Of a stretch of 64,000 nucleotides of DNA, positions 35,857 through 44,885 are shown in pieces (within the stretch, counting starts at the first letter, position 1; each line of letters begins with the position of its first letter). Source of the DNA: Marinobacter fonticola (GTDB taxonomy: Bacteria > Pseudomonadota > Gammaproteobacteria > Pseudomonadales > Oleiphilaceae); the NCBI RefSeq assembly GCF_008122265.1, contig NZ_CP043042.1, positions 3,162,001-3,226,000 of the forward strand, given 5' to 3'. A program made the position numbers and the translations under genes. Under the pieces are notes generated by a model that did no database searches, had not been told where the DNA came from, and saw nothing but the letters and a program-made list of their open reading frames with translations.

Positions 35857-37188
35857 CTACTCCATTAATCCAGGCAGGAACAACGCGATCTGCGGGAACA
35901 TAATGAGCAGTACCGTCGACAGGAGCAACAGCACAATAAACGGCGGCGTACCGGCGATTACCTCCAGATACGGTCGCCTGAATATCGCGACGGCGGTAAA
36001 TATGTCGCAGCCGAACGGTGGCGTTGCCGAGCCAATCGCGGCCTGCAGTGTCACCAGCGTACCGACCAGTACCGGATCGATACCGGCCGCTTCCACGGCG
36101 GGCGCGAAAATCGGCGTCAGGATGAGGATCACGACAATCGGGTCCACGAACATGCAGCCGATAAAGTAGGACACGGCGATCAAGCCCAGAATGAAGTACG
36201 GGCTGTCCGCGGCGTTGGCGACCACGTCACCCAGCAGCAAGTCCGGAATCTTGGCAAAGGAAATCACCCAGGAAAAGGCTGTCCCTGCGGCTACGAGGAT
36301 AAAGACAACCGCCGTGATCAACCCGGTCGAGAGTGCAACGGACGGCAAATCGCTGATCTTGACCTGACGGAAAATCACCACCTCCAGCAACAGCGCGTAG
36401 GCCACGGACATGGACGCCGCTTCGGTGGGACTGAACATCCCCGAATAGATACCGCCGATGATGATGACCGGGAACCCCATGGGCAAAATCGCTTTTTTAA
36501 GCGCAGCCCCCCGCTCGGACCAGCTGGCCTTCTCCTTGGTCGGAATTTTGAGCCGCACCGACTTGAAATAGCAGTAGACCGAAAAGAGCACCAGGATCAT
36601 TAGCCCTGGACCGATGCCCGCGATAAACAGATCGCCGACGGAGGTGCCGGAAACTACGCCATAGATAATCATGCCGATGGACGGCGGGATCAGAAGCGCG
36701 ATGTCGCTGGCATTGATAATCAAGGCCATCGCGAATTTATCGGTATAGCCGGCCTCGATAAGTTTGGGTCGAAGCGGCTGGCCCATGGCCACTACTGTCG
36801 CCTGGGTGGAGCCAGAAACGGCGCCGAACAGCGTACAGGATACGGCAGTGGTCATGGGCAGGCCGCCGCGCAGGTGGCCGACGAACTTGGACACCACATC
36901 CAGCAACCGATCAGCCGTGTGCCCTTTGATCATGATATCCGCCGCCAGGATAAACATCGGGACCGCTACGAGTACGCTCTGGGAAATGCCGCCGATCATC
37001 TGCTGGATCAGAACCGTCCCTTCTAGGAACGGAAACTGGGAAAATAGTAAAACCATGGCTCCGATCAGCAGCGGCACCATCATAGGAAAGCCCAGCAGCA
37101 GGAACACAAGCATGATGACCGCGACCACAATCGCCGTGGTAAACGTGCTCATGCCCGCCAGGCCAATAAACTCCATGACCTTATCCAT
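35857..37188 (-). CDS. dctM: TRAP transporter large permease
   Basis: 443-aa inner-membrane protein with about 12 hydrophobic segments, the DctM/IT-family subunit that moves substrate with sodium. Motifs include VPMFILAADIMIKG, TLFGAVSGSTQATVVAMG, LIINASDIALLIPPSIGMII and FSPTEAASMSVAYAL. The ATG at 37188 has AAGGAG in the end of the upstream gene and overlaps it by eight bases; the frame extends farther but without support. With dctQ and the divergent binding-protein gene it makes a full tripartite system. Confidence 0.95.
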   Translation of the reverse strand: MDKVMEFIGLAGMSTFTTAIVVAVIMLVFLLLGFPMMVPLLIGAMVLLFSQFPFLEGTVLIQQMIGGISQSVLVAVPMFILAADIMIKGHTADRLLDVVSKFVGHLRGGLPMTTAVSCTLFGAVSGSTQATVVAMGQPLRPKLIEAGYTDKFAMALIINASDIALLIPPSIGMIIYGVVSGTSVGDLFIAGIGPGLMILVLFSVYCYFKSVRLKIPTKEKASWSERGAALKKAILPMGFPVIIIGGIYSGMFSPTEAASMSVAYALLLEVVIFRQVKISDLPSVALSTGLITAVVFILVAAGTAFSWVISFAKIPDLLLGDVVANAADSPYFILGLIAVSYFIGCMFVDPIVVILILTPIFAPAVEAAGIDPVLVGTLVTLQAAIGSATPPFGCDIFTAVAIFRRPYLEVIAGTPPFIVLLLLSTVLLIMFPQIALFLPGLME

Positions 37189-37864
37189 TGGACTTCTCCT
37201 TGTCGTCGGCGTTCGGCGCTTCGTTCTCGCGTTCGAAGTGCTCCTGCTGTTCCGACGAGAGCCCCGCTTCAATGGCCAGTTCTTCTTCGTATTCGTCCGG
37301 ATTATGCCAGGATAGCCAAGCGCCCTCGCTGATTATGTTACGTACACCGGCCAGGAAAAACTGGGCCGAACCCACGATCAGACCGACGGGGACGATGAGG
37401 TAGGGAATCCACAGAGGCAATTGCATCGAGGGCATCACCCGACCGGAGTTCTGCAGATTGTCGATGTAGTGGATGGAGTACACTGCGAGCAGCGCCAACA
37501 GAGCGCAGGAGAAAAAACTCACAAAGGTGAGCAATATTTTTTGGCCTTTTTTCGGCAACATGTCGTGCAGGGCAGAAACGCGAATGTGACGTGCGTTACG
37601 CACCCCGTGACCGACACCGACAAAGGTCACGATAACCACAAGGATCTGCGCGAGTTCGTCGACGAAGGATAGGCTGTGCCCCATATTCCTGGCGAAGACG
37701 CCAACGATACTGGTCGCAGCCATAACCAGTATGCCGGTAATGAGAATACCCTGCTCAACGACGTTGAGCCCGGTATCGAGCATGTGAAAGGGCCCCTGCT
37801 TTTTTCCCTTTCCCTTTTTTTCTGGTTCTTCCGGGCCATCGGATGCGCCCCTGGGTGATGCCAT
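37181..37864 (-). CDS. dctQ: TRAP transporter small permease
   Basis: 227-aa protein with four hydrophobic segments (residues ~37-55, ~73-92, ~108-130 and ~148-167) and the DctQ pattern SFVDELAQILVVIVTFVGVG and GHGVRNARHIRVSALHDM. Start at 37864 follows a TGGAG site. It has an unusually long charged N-terminus (EEPEKKGKGKKQ) and an acidic 50-residue C-terminal tail (EEELAIEAGLSSEQQEHFER). It scaffolds the large permease. Transcribed with dctM and divergent from dctP. Confidence 0.92.
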   Translation of the reverse strand: MASPRGASDGPEEPEKKGKGKKQGPFHMLDTGLNVVEQGILITGILVMAATSIVGVFARNMGHSLSFVDELAQILVVIVTFVGVGHGVRNARHIRVSALHDMLPKKGQKILLTFVSFFSCALLALLAVYSIHYIDNLQNSGRVMPSMQLPLWIPYLIVPVGLIVGSAQFFLAGVRNIISEGAWLSWHNPDEYEEELAIEAGLSSEQQEHFERENEAPNADDKEKSNG

Positions 37865-37993
37865 GGTTTCGCTCCATTTTCTTTTCAGGTAAATACAGTA
37901 TACGTTGTAATAGATGGCAAACTTCAAGAAATATGTCTATTTGATAGTGTGTTATCGTGGCGATGTTGGTTAGAACTCAAAGGAGAAAAGAAC

Positions 37994-39127
37994 ATGAGAA
38001 TACTCATCCGCTGGCTGGGAAGCCTGACCCTTCTGATGTCATTCGTACTGGTCGGATGCTCGGATTCAGGCGATGACAGCGCGAATCAGGAAGCCAATAC
38101 CCAACAACAGCAATCCTCAAGCTCGTCATCTGAAACTGCCGCTAAAAGTGAGCCTGTAACCTGGCGCTTCGCCCTCGAAGAAATCGAAGGAAGCGTACAG
38201 GATGCCTACGCTCAGGAATTCAAGAAGCGCATGGAAGAGAAGTCCGACGGTCAAGTGAAGATTGAGGTTTATCCTTACGGTTCGCTGGGTACTTCATCTC
38301 AGCTGACCGAACTGGTCCAGCAAAAAGCCGTCGAGCTGGCCTTCGCCTCCCCGGGCCATTTGGCGTCCGTCATTCCGGAAGTCGGTATTTTCACGCTGCA
38401 CTTCGTGCTTTCCGATGACAACCAAGTCAACAAGGAAGTGCTGTCCAGCCAGGACGTACACGACATTCTGGCGCCGGAATACGCCAGCCAGAACCTTCAG
38501 CTGCTGAGCATTGTGCCCGAAGGCTGGATGGTATGGACCGCCAACAAGCCGTTGCGCACACCGGCCGACTTCAATGATTTCAAGATCCGCACCATGACGT
38601 CGCCGATCCTGACCCAATCCTACGAGGCCTACGGTGCCAACCCGACGCCGATGCCCTACTCCGAAGTCTATAGCGGGCTGCAGCTCAAGCAGATCGAAGG
38701 CCAGGTCAATCCGATCTTCGCCATTGAAGAAATGAGCTTCTACGAAGTTCAGGACTACATGATCATCGCCAAGCACGCGCAGTTCATCGCTACGGTCATT
38801 GCCAACGACGAGTGGTATGGAAACCTGCCTGAGGAACAGCGCAAGTGGGTCGATGCAACCCGCGACGAGATGGTGGACTTCATCTACGACAAGCAGGAGG
38901 AGTTCAACCAGCAGCGTTTGGAGAAGATCAAGAGCAACAGCGACACCGAAGTTATCACGCTGAGCGATGAAGAGCGTCAGGCTTTCCGCGAGGCGAGCAT
39001 GGGTGTACGCGACACCTATGTCGAGCAGGCTGGCGAAAAAGGCCAACAACTGCTGGACACCGTCACTTCGATGGTTAAAGAGAAAGACGGCGGCTCAGGT
39101 TCTGAATCAGGCTCAGGCCAGCAGTAA
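37994..39127 (+). CDS. dctP: TRAP transporter substrate-binding lipoprotein
   Basis: 377-aa DctP-type solute-binding protein. AAAGGAG precedes the start at 37994. The N-terminus has a lipobox (VLVGC, Cys ~22), so it is probably a lipoprotein rather than freely periplasmic, followed by a Gln/Ser linker. DctP motifs: SDGQVKIEVYPYGSLGTSSQ, DFNDFKIRTMTSPILTQSYE with the conserved Arg that binds the carboxylate, and YSGLQLKQIEGQVNP. The ligand is probably an organic acid. Divergent from dctQM with about 130 bases of shared control region. Confidence 0.93.
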   Translation: MRILIRWLGSLTLLMSFVLVGCSDSGDDSANQEANTQQQQSSSSSSETAAKSEPVTWRFALEEIEGSVQDAYAQEFKKRMEEKSDGQVKIEVYPYGSLGTSSQLTELVQQKAVELAFASPGHLASVIPEVGIFTLHFVLSDDNQVNKEVLSSQDVHDILAPEYASQNLQLLSIVPEGWMVWTANKPLRTPADFNDFKIRTMTSPILTQSYEAYGANPTPMPYSEVYSGLQLKQIEGQVNPIFAIEEMSFYEVQDYMIIAKHAQFIATVIANDEWYGNLPEEQRKWVDATRDEMVDFIYDKQEEFNQQRLEKIKSNSDTEVITLSDEERQAFREASMGVRDTYVEQAGEKGQQLLDTVTSMVKEKDGGSGSESGSGQQ

Positions 39128-39148
39128 CCTCTCGAGGCTTCCTGCCTG

Positions 39149-39176
39149 AAGGCGTGGCTCCGGCCACGCCTTTTTT
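39149..39176 (+). terminator. Rho-independent terminator after dctP
   Basis: Stem GGCGTGGC / GCCACGCC with a four-base loop, followed by six T residues. Confidence 0.93.
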
Positions 39177-39217
39177 AATGGTTTACCCGCCAATACCCGT
39201 ATGCAAAACGCACTGAC

Positions 39218-40243
39218 CTACTTGAGCATCCCGGCCTGAAACTGCGCTAAAACCTTCCCATCTTCGGTCATCAGCAACAAGGTTTCGCCCTCGATGGCAA
39301 AACGCTGAGTACGGTCCAACGCCACAAAAAGAGCATTTTCCGTTCCCGCCCGGTCCGGGCACATCATGCGCGTCGAGGCCAACGGCCCAAGCGCGAGACT
39401 GTCCTTGCTACGCGCGTAGGGTCCGCTGAAACGATTGCAGCCGGCGAGGCCTGAAAGCTTTCGCTCCGCATCGAAAACAATGTGAACATCCCGCTTGCCT
39501 TGTACCGGTTCAATCGATTCGTTACCCAGCGTCTTCAGTACCCAGTAGGTTTTCTGCAAGCCCACTTGAGGGCAGTTTTCCTCCCCCGGCTCCATAATCG
39601 CATCCAGAGCAACGGCACGTAGGTACAGCACGTCGCCGCTGCCTTCCGGCGCATCGTCCATAATCCAGTGCGCGGTTACCTGCATGGGGAGGCGCGCTGG
39701 CGGCTGCAACCCGGAGCCGCTATAGGCCGCTTCAAGCTGCGGATAGGCCGCCTCCATTTGTACCGGCCAATTGCGGCGAGTACGCGGTTCATAGGCAAGC
39801 GGCGCGTCGGCCTGAGTCATGAAACAGACCGTCATGGGGCGTTCGGTTTCCAGGGGTTCGGCGTCGTCTTCGCGGTAGAGGACCGAAGCGTCAGCAGACT
39901 CGGAGCGCTTCAGGGTGACCGCTTCCGCCGATTGCACATCGAGAAAGTAGCGGGACGCATCGCCGCCACGCGCAATGGCCACACCCATACCATTGATATC
40001 GTGCCATTGACCCCAATCGAACTGGGGATCAGCTTCGGCAGTCTCGTCTCTCACGATGGATCGCTCGAACATGCCGTTCTCCCAGAACGCCCAAACCTGC
40101 CGCTCATCTTCGGAGGTATAGGTTCCCGGGCTCAGTGGCAGCGTTCGATCACCTCCGCCATCGACTGGCCCCTTGCTGGCGCAACCCGCCATCAGCCCGG
40201 CAACCGAAAACAAAACAACCGGCAGCGATAGACTAGCCTTCAT
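39218..40243 (-). CDS. META/HslJ-domain lipoprotein
   Basis: 341-aa lipoprotein (lipobox LMAGC, Cys ~21). The middle (residues ~120-230) contains YEPRTRRNWPVQMEAAYPQL and a beta-rich region of the YbaY/DUF kind that I cannot name with certainty. The C-terminal 100 residues form a META domain like heat-shock protein HslJ: YWVLKTLGNESIEPVQGKRD, LSGLAGCNRFSGPYARSKDS and STRMMCPDRAGTEN with its paired Cys. Role is envelope-stress-like by analogy. Single gene. Confidence 0.85.
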   Translation of the reverse strand: MKASLSLPVVLFSVAGLMAGCASKGPVDGGGDRTLPLSPGTYTSEDERQVWAFWENGMFERSIVRDETAEADPQFDWGQWHDINGMGVAIARGGDASRYFLDVQSAEAVTLKRSESADASVLYREDDAEPLETERPMTVCFMTQADAPLAYEPRTRRNWPVQMEAAYPQLEAAYSGSGLQPPARLPMQVTAHWIMDDAPEGSGDVLYLRAVALDAIMEPGEENCPQVGLQKTYWVLKTLGNESIEPVQGKRDVHIVFDAERKLSGLAGCNRFSGPYARSKDSLALGPLASTRMMCPDRAGTENALFVALDRTQRFAIEGETLLLMTEDGKVLAQFQAGMLK

Positions 40244-40261
40244 ATAGATTCCTTAATCGAA

Positions 40262-40316
40262 TACTCAATCGGTCGACACTTTTGATCGGCGCTTTTAATC
40301 AGCGCTTTTAATCGGT
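40262..40316. repeat. Degenerate 13-bp repeats upstream of the META lipoprotein
   Basis: CGGCGCTTTTAAT and CAGCGCTTTTAAT stand head to tail (about 40287-40312), with weaker flanking units beginning CGGTCGAC and CGGTACC. They lie about 20-70 bases upstream of the gene start at 40243. Confidence 0.65.
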
Positions 40317-40480
40317 ACCTGCGTCACGACGACCGGCCGCAAAGTTCGGAGGAGAAGCAGACGTCACCGTGTGTTGCGAGTCGCCAGGCCAGTTTTACAT
40401 TGGAACAGATCTCGGCCCCCAGAAAATCTTGCTCCTACGAGAGCATCCCATCTCTTCCCGGAGGCCACACCGTTCGATCC

Positions 40481-40891
40481 TCAACGGTTTTTCGGCCGGG
40501 TCGCAATCAGTCGCGAATCCGCCAGCGCCGCCGTACGGTGATGAACCACAGCCTGGTATTCCGGATCGCCGGTCATCGCGAGGAACGCTTCTGCGGAGGG
40601 ATAGCGCACCAGCAATACCTCGTGCCACACCTCATCCTCGGGCGCGATCACGTTGGTCATCGCCTCGCCCACCCATTCCGGCTTCGCGCCTACCTTTTCC
40701 AGCTGGGCGAGCGCCAGCTTGCTATATCGGGCATAGGCTTCACGGCCCGTGCAGGGCTTTTCTCGATCCTCCGGCTTATAGTTCGCCTGATCGTGAAAGC
40801 GCAGCAAATTCAGCATGACGACCGGCTCATCCGGCGAGAAATGCCGAACCAGCGATTCCAGGCTTGCGCGAGAAGGATGGATCGATGACAT
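40481..40891 (-). CDS. DUF1330 family protein
   Basis: 136-aa protein with a dimeric alpha-beta barrel pattern: EPVVMLNLLRFHDQANYKPE, then HEVLLVRYPSAEAFLAMTGD and EYQAVVHHRTAALADSRLIA. That arrangement is typical of DUF1330/EthD-like small proteins of unknown function. It is followed by rlmJ on the same strand upstream (66 bases), probably without functional relation. Confidence 0.8.
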   Translation of the reverse strand: MSSIHPSRASLESLVRHFSPDEPVVMLNLLRFHDQANYKPEDREKPCTGREAYARYSKLALAQLEKVGAKPEWVGEAMTNVIAPEDEVWHEVLLVRYPSAEAFLAMTGDPEYQAVVHHRTAALADSRLIATRPKNR

Positions 40892-40957
40892 AAACTAGAC
40901 TCCTTGTTTTTGAAAGATAAGATCCAATTTTCAATAGCAAAGGTTCGATTGGGTTGG

Positions 40958-41794
40958 TTATTCCGGCACCGCCCAGTCCAGACGATGGTGGGCCGCAATA
41001 GCGCCGCTCCCAGCGATTTCGTCCAAGAGGGCCTGCAAGGTCTCGCCCCACTCCCAGGGCGGATTGACCAGCAACAATCCGGAGCCCCTCATGCCCCGCG
41101 CCGGTGCCTGGTCGAGCACGTACTGGCTGTGCAGTACCTTTCTGACCGGGCTTGCCTGAAGACGCTGGATCATCGTTTCGAATTGGGCCCCGGGCAGGAC
41201 CGGATACCAGATGAGGTAGACACCGTGCCGACACTGCTTCCACGCGTTAATCACCGTGTCGGCAGTCGTTGCGTAGTCGTCTTTCACTTCATAAGGCGGG
41301 TCGATCAACGTGAACAGCCGGGGTTCGGAAGGAGGCAAAGACGCCAGCAAGCCTTTGAACCCATCGCCAGCCGTTACGCGTACATCCCGTGTTTTTGCCC
41401 ATTGTTGCAACCGGGTGCTCTCATTCGAGTGCAGTTCGAACGCTGTGATCCGGTCCTGCTGCCGCTTCAAACCATAGAGCCAGGCGGGCGAGCCCGGATA
41501 GTAGCGGATGGTAGAGGCCCCGTCGGCCTCCCCTATAACACCCCAGATATCGCGCCACAGCATGTGTTTAAGCTTGTCGCGCTGGGCCCATACCCGTTGG
41601 ATACCGCCTTCCGCCTCCGACGTTTTTCTGGCTTGTTCGCCCGTCAGGTCGTAGTGCGCGCTGCCCCCATGCGTATCGAAGCAGGCAATAGGCGTCGCCT
41701 TGCGCTGCATTAGGTGCAAGGCGATGTAAAGACCAAGGTGCTTATGCACATCGGCAAAATTGCCCGCGTGGAAGGCATGAAGATAACTCAGCAT
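40958..41794 (-). CDS. rlmJ: 23S rRNA (adenine(2030)-N6)-methyltransferase
   Basis: 278-aa RlmJ, methylating A2030 of 23S rRNA. The start at 41794 gives the standard N-terminus MLSYLHAFHAGNFADVHKHL; the frame is open to 41869. SAM site FDTHGGSAHYDL, the catalytic DPPYEVKDDY motif (about residue 164), and a C-terminal GSGLLLVNPPWEWGE complete the family pattern. Length matches the family (about 280 aa). Confidence 0.96.
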   Translation of the reverse strand: MLSYLHAFHAGNFADVHKHLGLYIALHLMQRKATPIACFDTHGGSAHYDLTGEQARKTSEAEGGIQRVWAQRDKLKHMLWRDIWGVIGEADGASTIRYYPGSPAWLYGLKRQQDRITAFELHSNESTRLQQWAKTRDVRVTAGDGFKGLLASLPPSEPRLFTLIDPPYEVKDDYATTADTVINAWKQCRHGVYLIWYPVLPGAQFETMIQRLQASPVRKVLHSQYVLDQAPARGMRGSGLLLVNPPWEWGETLQALLDEIAGSGAIAAHHRLDWAVPE

Positions 41795-41933
41795 AAAAGA
41801 ACAGGTTTCCGGTCGAGGCGAAGGCATTTCGAGAAGAACCATTAAGCCGCAAGACGAGGCGTCCAGCAACCATCTGCCAAACCGTCGTCAGCCATTCCAT
41901 CAACACTGGCCATCCCGACGAAGGCCGCTTGCA

Positions 41934-41984
41934 TTGCAAATCTTTAAGCCCGGCCTATAATCGCAAATACAAATAACTATCATT
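41934..41984 (+). promoter_or_regulatory. Promoter with Fur-box-like site for the imelysin operon
   Basis: TTGCAA (41934-41939), a 16-base spacer and TATAAT (41956-41961) make a good sigma-70 promoter. Immediately downstream, 41963-41984 contains AAATAACTATCATT, whose reverse complement AATGATAGTTATTT resembles the Fur consensus AATGATAATNATTATC. Placement over the transcription start would give iron repression of the operon beginning at 42024. Confidence 0.7.
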
Positions 41985-42023
41985 AAAATTTTAAACAACG
42001 GTATTCCACCAGGGAGTAGTTCG

Positions 42024-43325
42024 ATGAGGGCTCGCTTTTCGCTTACAACGCTGGCTATTGCAGTCGCTGCACCGGCCTTGATCACCGCATGCAGTTCGCT
42101 CGATAGCGATGCCGCCATGAACGAAAAACCGGCCACCCCGGCCAATGTGGTCGAGCAGTATACCGATGTCGCCTACGCCACCTACCAAGACGCACTGAAT
42201 ACAGCAAAAGCCCTGAACGAGGCGACCGATACCCTGATTGAAAAACCCACCGCCGACAATCTTGCCGCAGCCAAAACGGCCTGGATTGAAGCGCGCGTAC
42301 CCTACCAGCAAAGCGAAGTCTTCCGTTTCGGCAACGCGATCGTCGATGACTGGGAAGGCCAGCTCAATGCCTGGCCGTTGGACGAGGGTCTGATCGACTA
42401 CGTTGCAACCTCGGACTACCAGTACGAACTGGGCAACCAAGGCGCAACGGTCAATATCGTCGCGAGCGAGGAAGTCAATGTCGGCGGCGAAACCGTCGAT
42501 GTCGCCACGCTGACCCCGGAACTGCTGGCCGAACTCAATGAAATCGGCGGCTCGGAGGCTAATGTCGCCACGGGCTATCATGCGGTCGAGTTTCTGTTAT
42601 GGGGCCAGGACCGGCACGGCTTCGAAGCGGGCAACGGCGAACGCCCGGCAACCGATTACGCCACAGGCGACGCGTGTACTCACGGGCACTGCGAACGCCG
42701 CGCCGCTTATCTGGATGCCGTGACAGACCTACTGGTGTCCGATCTGGAATGGATGGCGTCCCAGTGGGCACCGGACAGCAACGACAACTACCGTGCAGAG
42801 CTGCTAGCCATGGATCCGCAAGCGGCGGCCCAGAAGATGCTGTTCGGTATGGGTTCCCTGTCGCTGGGCGAGCTTGCCGGCGAGCGGATGAAAGTCGCGC
42901 TGGAAGCGAACTCCTACGAGGACGAACACGACTGCTTCAGTGACAACACCCATAATTCTCACTATTACAACGCGATGGGCATCCGCAACGTCTACACGGG
43001 CACCTATACGCGCGTGGATGGTAGCGCCGTATCCGGTCCTTCGCTGTCCGACCTGATGGCTAAAACCGACCCGGAGCTGGACAAGCGTCTGCGCTCTGAC
43101 CTGAACGCTTCGGTCAATGCTCTCCAGGACATGAAGGATCGCGCCGAAGCATCGACTCATGCGATGACCTTCGACATGATGATCGCGCCAGGCAACGACG
43201 AAGGTGCCGCCTTGATCAATGACGCCATTGCCGCGCTGGTCGCACAAACAGGTTCCATCGAGAAAGCGTCCAGATCCCTGGGCGTCGACGCCCTTCAGCC
43301 GGACGATGCTGGGCACACCTTCTAA
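42024..43325 (+). CDS. Imelysin-family iron-regulated lipoprotein (IrpA-like)
   Basis: 433-aa protein with a signal peptide and lipobox (ITACSS), so probably outer-membrane or periplasmic-side lipoprotein. Two imelysin helical repeats; the GxHxxE metal motif is seen as TGYHAVEFLLWGQD (about residue 191). Also LNAWPLDEGLIDYV and MGSLSLGELAGERMKVALE. Imelysin proteins take part in iron uptake. It is the first gene of an operon with a di-heme protein, a second imelysin and a DUF1513 protein, behind a Fur-like box. Confidence 0.92.
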   Translation: MRARFSLTTLAIAVAAPALITACSSLDSDAAMNEKPATPANVVEQYTDVAYATYQDALNTAKALNEATDTLIEKPTADNLAAAKTAWIEARVPYQQSEVFRFGNAIVDDWEGQLNAWPLDEGLIDYVATSDYQYELGNQGATVNIVASEEVNVGGETVDVATLTPELLAELNEIGGSEANVATGYHAVEFLLWGQDRHGFEAGNGERPATDYATGDACTHGHCERRAAYLDAVTDLLVSDLEWMASQWAPDSNDNYRAELLAMDPQAAAQKMLFGMGSLSLGELAGERMKVALEANSYEDEHDCFSDNTHNSHYYNAMGIRNVYTGTYTRVDGSAVSGPSLSDLMAKTDPELDKRLRSDLNASVNALQDMKDRAEASTHAMTFDMMIAPGNDEGAALINDAIAALVAQTGSIEKASRSLGVDALQPDDAGHTF

Positions 43326-43349
43326 GGTCGCCCGAAATCGTCTACTCTT

Positions 43350-43410
43350 TGGGGCCCTCTTTGCGGGCCCCAACATTGACGACACCCGATTCCGCGGAAT
43401 CGGGTGTCGT
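43350..43410. promoter_or_regulatory. Two consecutive perfect hairpins between operon genes
   Basis: First: TTGGGGCCC / GGGCCCCAA (43350-43374, seven-base loop). Second: CGACACCCGATTCCG and its exact reverse complement with no loop (43381-43410). Neither is followed by a T run. They probably stabilise the upstream mRNA or set differential expression of the lipoprotein gene relative to the downstream genes. Confidence 0.75.
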
Positions 43411-43464
43411 GCCATTCCTAAGCGCATCATAAAGCCGCATAAAAAGTTGCATCAAAGTCATCCC

Positions 43465-44871
43465 ATGAGCGCCAAAAGCCGTTTCACCCTGGCAATGACA
43501 GTCCTCCTTTCGACCGGCGCCCTGGAGGTCGCCCCAGCTCCGGCTATTCAGGAGACGCCGATGACCGGCGGTGAGGGTTCGGTAAAGCAGTTCGATCACA
43601 ACGCCTATTCCCTGCCCCAGTCCAATCTCTCCATGACCAAGCGTCTGGACTTCAGCGTGGGCAACAGTTTTTTTCGCAATCCTTGGGTAGAGGCACCCTC
43701 GAGCACCGATGCGCGGGACGGCTTAGGCCCGCTCTTTAACACCAACTCCTGTCAGGGCTGCCACATCAAGGATGGCCGCGGCCATCCCCCCAGCGTCGAC
43801 CAGCCTTCGGTATCGCTTTTTCTACGCCTCGCGGTACCGGCGGATCCCCAAATCGATGCCGAGATCCTGAAAACTCACGGTTTCAAACCGGCGCCTGTTT
43901 ACGGCAGCCAACTGCAAACCGCAGCCATCCCGGGCCACAAGCCGGAGGCCAACCTCAAACTCACCTGGGAAGCTGTCGAGCAAACCCTGCCGGATGGCAC
44001 GGCGGTAACGCTGGAGCGCCCGGTCTACCACATCGAAAACCCGAACTACGGGCCGCTACCTGAGAACCTTCAGGTGTCCCCTCGCGTCGCCCCGCAGATG
44101 ATTGGCCTGGGGCTGCTGGCCGCCATTCCCGAAGACCGAATCTTGGCCGGAACCGACCCGCAGGACGACAACGGCGACGGCATCTCCGGCCGGGCGAATC
44201 GCGTTTGGGATAAAAAGGCGGAAACAACCGTGTTGGGCCGCTTTGGCTGGAAAGCCGGCGAACCCAGCATCTTCCAGCAAAGCATGGGTGCTTTCTCAGG
44301 AGACATGGGCCTGACCTCCACACTGAGGGCCAGTACCGATTGCTCAGCGCAACAGAAATGCGACGAATTTCCTAACGGCGGCACCCCTGAAGTTAGCGAC
44401 AAGATCGCCCGTTTTATCGATTTCTACGCCAGCAGCCTGGCCGTACCGATGCGCCGCAACATGGAAAATCCACAGGTGCAGCGGGGCGCCAAGCTATTCA
44501 ACGACATTGGCTGCGCCGGCTGCCATACGCCGCGTCACACCACAGAAGAAGTGACTGACCGGCCGGACCTTAGCCATCAGACCATTTGGCCATACACCGA
44601 CCTGCTTCTACACGACATGGGGCCGGAACTGGCGGACGGTAGGGGCGAGTTCAAAGCCGATGGCAATGAGTGGCGCACGGCACCGCTCTGGGGCCTGGGC
44701 CTGGCGCAAACGGTTAACCCTCGGGCCGGGTTCCTGCATGACGGTCGAGCCCGCACCCCTGAGGAAGCCATCCTCTGGCATGGCGGCGAGGCCCGGTCCG
44801 TTACCGAAAACTACCGTGACCTGCAGCCGGGCGAACGTGACGCCCTACTGCAATTTCTCGATTCACTCTGA
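43465..44871 (+). CDS. Di-heme cytochrome-type protein (DUF1111, thiol oxidoreductase-like)
   Basis: 468-aa exported protein; ATG 43465 gives a signal-like N-terminus (FTLAMTVLLSTGALEVAPA), the frame being open much earlier. Two haem c motifs: NSCQGCHIKDGRG (about residue 96) and GCAGCHTPRH (about 350). Conserved WGLGLAQTVN and FLHDGRARTPEEAI blocks identify DUF1111, annotated as di-heme oxidoreductase. It may oxidise or reduce iron at the cell surface in the imelysin system; that role is inferred. It follows the first imelysin gene after two hairpins and is 14 bases before the second. Confidence 0.93.
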   Translation: MSAKSRFTLAMTVLLSTGALEVAPAPAIQETPMTGGEGSVKQFDHNAYSLPQSNLSMTKRLDFSVGNSFFRNPWVEAPSSTDARDGLGPLFNTNSCQGCHIKDGRGHPPSVDQPSVSLFLRLAVPADPQIDAEILKTHGFKPAPVYGSQLQTAAIPGHKPEANLKLTWEAVEQTLPDGTAVTLERPVYHIENPNYGPLPENLQVSPRVAPQMIGLGLLAAIPEDRILAGTDPQDDNGDGISGRANRVWDKKAETTVLGRFGWKAGEPSIFQQSMGAFSGDMGLTSTLRASTDCSAQQKCDEFPNGGTPEVSDKIARFIDFYASSLAVPMRRNMENPQVQRGAKLFNDIGCAGCHTPRHTTEEVTDRPDLSHQTIWPYTDLLLHDMGPELADGRGEFKADGNEWRTAPLWGLGLAQTVNPRAGFLHDGRARTPEEAILWHGGEARSVTENYRDLQPGERDALLQFLDSL

Positions 44872-44885
44872 CAGGAGCGCTTGCG

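Noticed and set aside
38294..39049. 251-codon minus-strand frame in dctP
   Set aside because: Antisense shadow of a clear TRAP binding protein.
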